Of a stretch of DNA of 6,374 bases, positions 1 to 5,337 are shown piece after piece. The DNA is from Actinomycetota bacterium. GTDB lineage: Bacteria; Actinomycetota; Acidimicrobiia; Acidimicrobiales; Microtrichaceae. The notes beneath the pieces are model-generated. The model did no database searches and was not told where the DNA came from. It worked only from the letters and a program-made list of their open reading frames with translations. Both the position numbers and the translations under genes were made by a program. The stretch is taken from contig SXMI01000122.1 of NCBI GenBank assembly GCA_005777415.1, positions 1 to 6,374 of the forward strand, written 5' to 3'. The first letter of the stretch is position 1, and the number at the start of each line of letters is the position of its first letter.

Positions 1-719
1 ACCCCGAGTTCACGATGCTCGAGTGCTACGAGGCCTACGCGGACTACCACGTCCACATGGAGCTGACCGAACAGCTCGTCGAGCACCTGGCCCTGGAGCT
101 CTGCGGTTCGACCACCGTGACCTACGACGGCCGCCCGCTCGACCTGTCGGCGCCCTGGCGGCGGGGCACCCTGGCGGACCTGACCTCGGAACGCGTCGGC
201 GAGGAGGTCTCGATCCACACGCCGGTGGACCGGCTCCGGTCGCTGTGCGCCACCCACGAGGTCCCCGTCCGGGACTCCTGGGGTCCGGGCAAGCTGCTCC
301 TCGAGCTCTACGAGAAGACGACCGAGCACGACCTGTGGGATCCGACGTTCGTGACCGACTACCCGGAGGAGGTCTCGCCCCTGTCCCGGGTCCACCGCCG
401 CGAGTCCGGCCTCGTCGAGCGCTTCGAGGGGATCGTCGTCGGCCGTGAGCTGTGCAACGGGTTCTCCGAGCTCACCGATCCGGACACGCAACGGGCGCGG
501 TTCGAGGACCAGGCCGCCCAGAAGGACTCCGGCGACGACGAGGCGATGGCGGTCGACCACGACTACCTCCGGGCCCTCGACTACGGCCTGCCTCCGACCG
601 TCGGGCTCGGGATCGGGATCGACCGCCTCGTGATGCTGCTCGCCGATGTGCAGTCGATCCGGGACGTCGTGCTCTTCCCGACGCTGCGTCCGGAGCCACA
701 CGATCACGGTGCAGACTGA
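1..719 (+). CDS. lysS: Lysyl-tRNA synthetase, class II (C-terminal half, 5' truncated)
   Basis: This enzyme charges tRNA-Lys with lysine in the cytoplasm using ATP. Only the C-terminal part of the class II catalytic core is present. The frame is open from the first complete codon at position 3 (reading PEFTMLECYEAYADY) to the TGA at 717-719, giving 238 codons against about 500 for the full family, so the start and the anticodon-binding domain lie left of the window. The opening residues are the tail of class II motif 2. Further on are TDYPEEVSPLSRVHR, the GRELCNGFSEL substrate-pocket segment, and motif 3 as GLGIGIDRLVMLL followed by SIRDVVLFPTLRP, which is diagnostic of LysS. The ATG at 15 is internal, since the conserved PEFT block lies before it. 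The gene end overlaps the next gene by 11 nt, so the two are probably cotranscribed. Family assignment is very secure. A LysX-type fusion is not excluded because the N-terminus is missing. Confidence 0.95.
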   Translation, partial: PEFTMLECYEAYADYHVHMELTEQLVEHLALELCGSTTVTYDGRPLDLSAPWRRGTLADLTSERVGEEVSIHTPVDRLRSLCATHEVPVRDSWGPGKLLLELYEKTTEHDLWDPTFVTDYPEEVSPLSRVHRRESGLVERFEGIVVGRELCNGFSELTDPDTQRARFEDQAAQKDSGDDEAMAVDHDYLRALDYGLPPTVGLGIGIDRLVMLLADVQSIRDVVLFPTLRPEPHDHGAD

Positions 720-1842
720 CGGGGTGCAGGATCCAGCGGCGGTCGGGTCGGACGTGACCGGCGAGCGGGTCGAGGTCACCGGCATCGTGAAGTCGTTCGA
801 CGGTGAGCGGGTGCTCGACGGCGTGTCCCTCTGCGTCGAGTCCGGCTCGACCGTGGCCCTGCTCGGACCGTCCGGCTGCGGCCAGACGACCCTGCTCCGC
901 AGCGTCGCCGGTCTCGAGTTCCCGGACGACGGCACGGTGGAGGTCGGTGGCCGGTTGCTCAGCGGGCCCGGGACGCTCGTGCCTCCCGAGCAACGTCGGG
1001 TGGGCATGGTGTTCCAGGACTGGGCGCTCTTCCCGCACCTGAACGTGGCCCGCAACGTCGGATTCGGCCTGCCGCGCGCCGAACGTCGGTCCTCGGCCCG
1101 GATCGACGAGGCCCTCGAACTGGTGGGCATGTCCGGTTTCGCCGACCGGATGCCCGACACGCTCTCCGGTGGCCAGCAGCAGCGGGTCGCCCTGGCCCGG
1201 GCGGTGGCGCCGCGGCCCCGGGTGCTGTTGCTCGACGAGCCGTTCTCCAACCTGGACGCCACCATGCGGGTCCGTGTCCGCTCCGAGATCCACACCCTGC
1301 TCCAGGACCTCGGCGTCACGGCCGTCTTCGTCACGCACGACCAGGACGAGGCGTTCGTCCTCGGCGACCGGGTCGCCGTCGTCTCCGCCGGTCGGGTCGT
1401 CCAGCACGGCACCCCACAGGAGATCTACGAGCGGCCTGCCACCCCCTGGGTCGCAGGCTTCGTCGGCGATGCCGACTTCACGGTCGGCGAGGCGTCGGGG
1501 GCGACGGTCTCGACCCCACTGGGGGTGATCCCGCTGGCGGAGCCGGCACACGGCGAGGTCGACGTGCTCCTGCGACCCGAGCAGCTGTACCTCTACTCCG
1601 GTGATCGGGACGGGATGGCGGTGGTGGTGGAGCTCGTCGAGTATGTGGGGCGCGACACGACCTACCACGTGGTCTCCGACAGCGGGACCGCGCTCCGGGT
1701 CCGCTCCCCGGGTGCGCCGGCGTGGTCGCGGGGGGAGCGCGCCGTCGTGGTGCATCTCGGCGGGGTGACGACCTGCTTCCCCGCCGGGGCGATCGAGGGC
1801 GGTCCGTCCGGTGCGACGGCCGGGGCCCGGTCGTCGTCGTGA
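709..1842 (+). CDS. fbpC: Fe(3+) ABC transporter ATP-binding protein (FbpC/PotA-like) with Walker A Lys-to-Gln
   Basis: This is the cytoplasmic ATPase subunit of a ferric-iron-type importer, predicted to work as a homodimer on the permease encoded at 3731-5314. With the GTG at 709 it has 377 residues, about the usual FbpC length. Motifs in order are a Walker A-like GPSGCGQT (53-60), Q-loop VFQDW (Q103), signature LSGGQQQR (152-159), Walker B VLLLDE (172-177), D-loop SNLD, H-loop histidine 210 in VTHDQDEA, and a C-terminal TOBE-type domain (about 255-370) containing LLRPEQLYLY. Residue 59 is Gln (CAG, 883-885), where the family has the phosphate-binding Lys. Everything else looks intact. The start is inferred: CGGAG at 691-695 lies 13 nt upstream, and GTG codons at 724 and 754 are alternatives. 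The open frame before 709 overlaps lysS and looks non-coding. Iron specificity comes from the neighbouring binding protein; a related polyamine or thiamine importer is the main alternative. Confidence 0.9.
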   Translation: MQTDGVQDPAAVGSDVTGERVEVTGIVKSFDGERVLDGVSLCVESGSTVALLGPSGCGQTTLLRSVAGLEFPDDGTVEVGGRLLSGPGTLVPPEQRRVGMVFQDWALFPHLNVARNVGFGLPRAERRSSARIDEALELVGMSGFADRMPDTLSGGQQQRVALARAVAPRPRVLLLDEPFSNLDATMRVRVRSEIHTLLQDLGVTAVFVTHDQDEAFVLGDRVAVVSAGRVVQHGTPQEIYERPATPWVAGFVGDADFTVGEASGATVSTPLGVIPLAEPAHGEVDVLLRPEQLYLYSGDRDGMAVVVELVEYVGRDTTYHVVSDSGTALRVRSPGAPAWSRGERAVVVHLGGVTTCFPAGAIEGGPSGATAGARSSS

Positions 1843-1867
1843 TCGACCCGGCTCGTCTGGTTGCGCT

Positions 1868-2551
1868 GTGACGCTCTTCCTCGATCTGGACGGCGAGGAA
1901 CGGTCCGTGGCCGAGGGGACGAGCATCACCTTCGGCCGCGATGCCGAGTTGGTCGTGGACGCCGACAACCGCTACCTCCACCGGGTGCTCGGCTGCTTCG
2001 TGAGCCACGGGGAGATCTGGTTCCTCCAGAACCTGGGTCGCTTCATCCCGCTCCGGGTCGACGACGCCGGTTCCGCGTCGTTCGTGCAGATCGAACCGGG
2101 GGACCAGGCCCCGGTCGGGTTCGAGGAGTTCGTCGTGAGGTTCCGCGCCGGCACGGTCGACTACCGGATCACCGGAGCGATGTCGGAGCCGACACCGCTC
2201 GAGCTCGGTCTGGTTCCTGCGAGCGACACCGCCGAGTTCGGTCTGGCCTCGCTCAACGCCGAGCAGCGTCTGCTCGTCCTGGCGCTCGGTGAGGGCCGGC
2301 TCCGGGGGCAGCCGGACTGGGTCGTGCGCATGCCGGCGAACCGTGAGGTGGCGGCCCGGTTGGGCTGGACGATCACCAAGTTCAACCGGAAGCTCGACCA
2401 CCTCTGTCGGCGGCTCGCCGAGTCGGGGGTCGAGGGGGCGTTCGGCGACGCCGGCGACCTGGCCACGAACCGTCGCCAGGTGCTGGTCGAGCACGCCGTG
2501 GCCCGGCGACTGGTGACGGCGGCCGATCTGGCCGACCTCCCACCACCCTGA
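1868..2551 (+). CDS. FHA-domain protein with C-terminal helix-turn-helix-like region
   Basis: This is a predicted cytoplasmic protein of 227 residues with no signal peptide or membrane segment. The N-terminal ~100 residues resemble a forkhead-associated (FHA) fold. They contain a TFGRDAELVVD strand with the conserved Gly23-Arg24, His38 in RYLHR, and a WFLQNLG strand (52-56 region). It is divergent: the serine normally three residues before the histidine is Arg35, and the NGT loop after the last strand is absent. Residues about 130-227 form a separate helical region. EQRLLVLALGEG is followed by REVAARLGW (159-167) and TITKFNRKLDHLCRRL, which read like the two helices of a winged helix-turn-helix. 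I recall similar FHA-plus-C-terminal-domain proteins in actinobacteria, functionally uncharacterised. The GTG at 1868 starts just before the first FHA strand (MTLFLDLDG), 25 nt after fbpC, with no clear Shine-Dalgarno sequence. It is probably cotranscribed with fbpC. Its role is unknown; phosphothreonine binding and DNA binding are both inferences. Confidence 0.82.
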   Translation: MTLFLDLDGEERSVAEGTSITFGRDAELVVDADNRYLHRVLGCFVSHGEIWFLQNLGRFIPLRVDDAGSASFVQIEPGDQAPVGFEEFVVRFRAGTVDYRITGAMSEPTPLELGLVPASDTAEFGLASLNAEQRLLVLALGEGRLRGQPDWVVRMPANREVAARLGWTITKFNRKLDHLCRRLAESGVEGAFGDAGDLATNRRQVLVEHAVARRLVTAADLADLPPP

Positions 2552-2560
2552 TGGACGTTG

Positions 2561-2579
2561 TTAGGTGTGCTTGACATCT
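2561..2579 (+). promoter_or_regulatory. Candidate IdeR/DtxR-type iron box upstream of fbpA
   Basis: The 19 bases TTAGGTGTGCTTGACATCT match the actinobacterial IdeR/DtxR consensus (TTAGGTTAG-S-CTAACCTAA) at 12 of 19 positions by my count. The left half begins with a perfect TTAGGT; the right half is degenerate. The site overlaps the -35 hexamer of the fbpA promoter, where an iron-loaded repressor would block transcription, and the downstream gene is an iron-type binding protein. The match is only moderate, so this is a candidate and not a firm call. Confidence 0.4.
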
Positions 2580-2600
2580 TGCCGTGAGGCTCGTTACCGT
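2571..2600 (+). promoter_or_regulatory. Promoter of fbpAB, probably leaderless
   Basis: A perfect -35 hexamer TTGACA (2571-2576) is followed by an 18-nt spacer and a -10 element TACCGT (2595-2600) of the actinobacterial TANNNT form. Six bases separate the -10 from the ATG at 2607, so the expected transcription start falls on or next to the start codon. A leaderless mRNA would explain the lack of a Shine-Dalgarno sequence before fbpA. Confidence 0.65.
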
Positions 2601-2606
2601 TCCGGC

Positions 2607-3734
2607 ATGGCACACGAGACCACCGACCTGTCCACCACCCGCCGAGGCCGAACCCACCGAGGTCGATCTCGCCCAGGTCGAGCCCGCGTCCGCGGCCCGC
2701 TCGTCGCCGCCCTGGCGTCCGTCGCGGTGCTGGCCGGCGTCCTGTCCGCCTGCGGGGGCGAGGAGACCACGACCGGCGACGGCTCGACGCCCGAGGCGTC
2801 GAGTGGCCGGCTGGTCGTCTACTCCGGCCGCAGCGAGGAGCTGGTCGGCCCGCTGTTCGAGCGGTTCGAGCAGGAGACCGGGGTGGACCTCGACATCCGG
2901 TACGGCGAGTCGGACGACCTCGCTCTGGCCATCGAGCAGGAGGGCGATCGCGGTCAGGTGGACCTCTTCGTCACGCAGTCGCCCGGGGCCGTCGGGTACC
3001 TGTCCGCCGCCGACCTGCTCCAGCCGATCGACCAGGCGGTGCTCGACCGGGTCCGTCCGGAGGACCGCTCCGCCGAGGGCACCTGGGTCGGGCTGTCGGC
3101 CCGAGCCCGGGTCCTGGCCTACAACACCACCGAGCTCACGCCGGACCAGCTGCCGGACTCGGTGTTCGACCTGACCGATCCGGCCTGGTCGGGCCGGGTC
3201 GGCGTCGCCCCCACGAACGGGTCGTTCATCGACTTCGTCTCGGGGATGCGCCAGCTGGTGGGTGACGAGCGGACCGAGGCCTGGCTGGCCGGGATGGCGG
3301 CCAACGCCAGCCCCACCTACCCGAAGAACTCGGCCATCCTCGAGGCGGTCGTCCGGGCCGAGGTCCCGACGGGGCTCGTCAACCACTACTACCGGGAGGT
3401 TGCCGCCCAGGAGGACCCGAACCTGCCGGCCGCGAACCACTTCTTCCCGAACGGCGACCCCGGATCGATGTTGCTCGTGACCGCCGCGGCGGTCCCCACC
3501 TCGGCGGCCGATCCGGCCGGTGCGGCCGAGCTGATGTCGTTCCTCCTCTCCGACGAGTCCCAGAAGTTCCTGGCGGACGACGAGTTCGAGTACCCGTTGG
3601 CCATCGGCGTGGCGCCCCCGGGTTCGCTCCCGCCCCTCACCGACCTCCCCGTCACCCGGTTGGATCTCGACCGGCTGGGCGACGACCTCACGTCGACGAT
3701 CGACATGATCCGGGCGAGCGGTCTGCAGGAGTGA
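2607..3734 (+). CDS. fbpA: Fe(3+) ABC transporter substrate-binding lipoprotein (FbpA/FutA-like)
   Basis: This is the extracytoplasmic solute-binding lipoprotein of the importer, 375 residues. It has an Arg-rich n-region (9 Arg in residues 12-29), a hydrophobic core LVAALASVAVLAG, and a lipobox LSAC with the lipidated Cys at 49. A short Gly/Thr/Glu linker precedes the mature fold, which opens with RLVVYSGRSEELVGPLF, typical of Fbp/Fut iron-binding proteins. Other family marks are the GESDDLALAIEQEG segment, the PAWSGRVGVAPTNGSF hinge, and NHYYREV with adjacent Tyr261-Tyr262. These match the paired tyrosines that bind Fe3+ in FbpA. The ATG at 2607 is chosen because a promoter places transcription there and no in-frame ATG, GTG or TTG occurs between it and the hydrophobic core. 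The GTG at 2565 lies upstream of the predicted transcript. Its end overlaps the permease start by 4 nt. Iron is the best substrate call, since thiamine and phosphonate binders lack the tyrosine pair. Confidence 0.88.
   Translation: MAHETTDLSTTRRGRTHRGRSRPGRARVRGPLVAALASVAVLAGVLSACGGEETTTGDGSTPEASSGRLVVYSGRSEELVGPLFERFEQETGVDLDIRYGESDDLALAIEQEGDRGQVDLFVTQSPGAVGYLSAADLLQPIDQAVLDRVRPEDRSAEGTWVGLSARARVLAYNTTELTPDQLPDSVFDLTDPAWSGRVGVAPTNGSFIDFVSGMRQLVGDERTEAWLAGMAANASPTYPKNSAILEAVVRAEVPTGLVNHYYREVAAQEDPNLPAANHFFPNGDPGSMLLVTAAAVPTSAADPAGAAELMSFLLSDESQKFLADDEFEYPLAIGVAPPGSLPPLTDLPVTRLDLDRLGDDLTSTIDMIRASGLQE
3727..3731 (+). promoter_or_regulatory. Shine-Dalgarno AGGAG near the permease start
   Basis: AGGAG at the very end of fbpA directly abuts and shares a base with the GTG at 3731, which is too close to serve it well. 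It lies 11 nt before an in-frame GTG at 3743. The permease may therefore really begin at 3743 (MASRLGGLG), four residues shorter than the 3731 reading. Alternatively, the 4-nt GTGA overlap may be read by translational coupling. Confidence 0.45.
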
Positions 3735-5314
3735 ACCACCGGGTGGCGTCGAGGCTGGGCGGCCTCGGGATCGCCGCGATCGGTCTGCTGTTCGCGGCAC
3801 CGCTCGCCTACCTGGTCGTCCGGTCCGTGGGCGAGGCCGGCCGTCTGGGCGAGTTCATCGTGGCCGACACGACGCTCGTGCCGCTGGTCCGCACCGTCGT
3901 CCTGGCGGCGGCGGTCGGCCTCACGACGGCGGCCCTCGGGACCGCGGTGGCCTGGGCCACCGTCCGCTGCGACGTGCCCGGCAGACGGGTGCTCCGGGCG
4001 TTGGCGGTGGTCCCCATCGTGCTCCCCTCGTTCGTGGGCGCCACGGCGCTGCTCGCCGGGTTCGCACGTGGCGGTCTCGTGGCCGACCTGCTCGGCCCCC
4101 TCGGTGTCGACGGGCTGCCGCGCATCTCGGGTTTCTGGGGTGCGTGGTTCGTGCTGAGCCTGTTCACCTACCCGCTGGTGCTGCTGCCCGTGGCCGCTCG
4201 ACTCACCGGCCTGCCTGCGTCGCTCGAGGAGTCCGGGCGTCTCCTGGGCGGGTCCCCCTGGACCGTCGCGCGGACCGTCGTGTGGCCCCAGGTCCGGAGC
4301 TCGGTCGCCGCCGGTGCGCTCCTCGTCGTGCTCTACACGATCAGTGACTTCGGCGTGGTCTCGCTCATGCGCTACGGGACGCTGACGCAGCAGATCTACC
4401 TCGCCAAGCTCGACCCGACCGCCTGGCTGCCCCTCAGCCTCGTGCTGGCGGCGCTCGCGTTGATCGTGACCGCGGGCGAGCGGCTCACCGTCCGCCGGGA
4501 GGCCCGTCGACCGCTGGTCCGGGGTCCGGCGGCATCTGCGGTCCGACTCGGCCGCTGGCGGTGGCCGGTCGCCGGGATGCTGGCCGCGCTCGTCGCCGTG
4601 GCGGTCGTCGGACCGCTGGCGGTCCTCGCCTCGTGGGTCGTCCGTGGTGCCACCTCGGGTTCGGAGGCCGTCGCCCTTCGGCTCGACCCCACGGATCTGG
4701 TCGGCCCGGCGGTGAGCACGGTCACGACCAGCACCGCCGCGGCCGTCCTCGCCGTCGTCCTGGTCCTCCCCGTGGCGAGGTCCCTCGCCCGGGGCCACCA
4801 ACGGACCGCGCCGGTCGCATCGGTGCTCGTCGTCGCCGGATACGCGCTCCCCGGGCTGGTCGTGGCCCTCGCGCTGGTGTTCTGGTCGCTCTCCTCGGAC
4901 CTCGGTGCGGTCCTCTACCAGACGGTGCCCCTGCTCGTGCTGGCCTACGCGCTCCACTTCGGCGCCCAGGCCATGCGGGGCGCGACCGTGGCCACGGAGT
5001 CGGTCCCCGACCGCCTCGCCGACGCCGCCCGGAGTCTCGGGGCCCGACCGTGGCGTCGATTCCGCTCGGTCGAACTGCCGCTGCTCATGCCCGGCCTGCT
5101 CGCCGGCGCCGGTCTGGTCGTCGTGTCGGCCATGAAGGAGCTGCCGGCCACACTCCTGCTCGCACCGGCGGGGTTCTCGACGCTGGCGACGAGCATCTGG
5201 AGCGCGTACGAGTTCGGTTCGTACGCGCAGATGGGCCTGGACGCCCTGGTGCTGGCGGCGGTGTCCGGGGTGATGACCTGGCTGGTCGTCCTCCGTCGCG
5301 CCGAGAGCACCTGA
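3731..5314 (+). CDS. fbpB: Fe(3+) ABC transporter permease, fused two-domain type (FbpB-like)
   Basis: This is the inner-membrane channel subunit, 527 residues, the usual size for permeases in which two binding-protein-dependent transport domains are fused in one chain. I count about 12 hydrophobic helices: roughly residues 10-32, 48-78, 88-113, 134-157, 192-213, 232-250, 275-303, 325-353, 361-388, 394-417, 454-480 and 500-523. Each half carries the cytoplasmic EAA coupling loop that contacts the ATPase: LEESGRLLGGSPWTVARTVV (Glu166 region) and ADAARSLGARPWRRFRSVEL (430-438 region). A basic linker (RREARRPLVRG) joins the halves. The start overlaps the fbpA stop as GTGA, indicating one transcript and translational coupling; a GTG at 3743 is a credible alternative start. 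The family assignment is strong, and the ferric-iron substrate is inferred from fbpA. No damage or missing segment is seen. Confidence 0.92.
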   Translation: MNHRVASRLGGLGIAAIGLLFAAPLAYLVVRSVGEAGRLGEFIVADTTLVPLVRTVVLAAAVGLTTAALGTAVAWATVRCDVPGRRVLRALAVVPIVLPSFVGATALLAGFARGGLVADLLGPLGVDGLPRISGFWGAWFVLSLFTYPLVLLPVAARLTGLPASLEESGRLLGGSPWTVARTVVWPQVRSSVAAGALLVVLYTISDFGVVSLMRYGTLTQQIYLAKLDPTAWLPLSLVLAALALIVTAGERLTVRREARRPLVRGPAASAVRLGRWRWPVAGMLAALVAVAVVGPLAVLASWVVRGATSGSEAVALRLDPTDLVGPAVSTVTTSTAAAVLAVVLVLPVARSLARGHQRTAPVASVLVVAGYALPGLVVALALVFWSLSSDLGAVLYQTVPLLVLAYALHFGAQAMRGATVATESVPDRLADAARSLGARPWRRFRSVELPLLMPGLLAGAGLVVVSAMKELPATLLLAPAGFSTLATSIWSAYEFGSYAQMGLDALVLAAVSGVMTWLVVLRRAEST

Positions 5315-5325
5315 GTCCCCGCCGC

Positions 5326-5331
5326 TACCCT
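5326..5331 (+). promoter_or_regulatory. Possible -10 element for a leaderless kinase transcript
   Basis: TACCCT fits the actinobacterial TANNNT -10 pattern and lies exactly 6 nt before the GTG at 5338, the same spacing as at fbpA. No recognisable -35 hexamer is present 16-18 nt upstream, and there is no Shine-Dalgarno sequence before the gene. The kinase could therefore have its own leaderless start or simply be read through from fbpB, which ends 23 nt earlier. Confidence 0.4.
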
Positions 5332-5337
5332 GACCAC

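Noticed and set aside
1811..1867. Upstream start (GTG at 1811) for the FHA gene
   Set aside because: It would overlap the fbpC end and add an Arg/Pro/Gly-rich stretch unlike a protein N-terminus. The FHA fold begins right after the GTG at 1868.
472..1968. Long minus-strand open frame (498 codons) opposite lysS and fbpC
   Set aside because: It is rich in Arg, Gly, Asp, His and Pro with no recognisable motif, and lies opposite clearly conserved genes. This is the usual antisense shadow in GC-rich DNA.
2551..2574. Seven-codon ORF (MDVVRCA) overlapping the FHA gene stop
   Set aside because: Too short, with no ribosome binding site or regulatory-codon run. It would lie mostly upstream of the predicted fbpA transcript, so it cannot be a leader peptide for it.
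2640..2660. Possible twin-arginine (Tat) signal in FbpA
   Set aside because: The RR pair at residues 12-13 is followed by G-R-T with no hydrophobic pair, and lies too far from the core. The LSAC lipobox indicates an ordinary lipoprotein signal.
2382..3800. Long minus-strand open frame (472 codons) opposite fbpA
   Set aside because: Low-complexity composition, no domain, and it would run through a convincing promoter and signal peptide on the other strand.
3389..4957. Long minus-strand open frame (522 codons) opposite fbpA and the permease
   Set aside because: Extremely charged, repetitive-looking composition without motifs. It mirrors the hydrophobic permease codons.
5315..5337. Terminator between the permease and the kinase
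   Set aside because: The 23-nt gap has no inverted repeat and no T-run, so nothing supports termination there.
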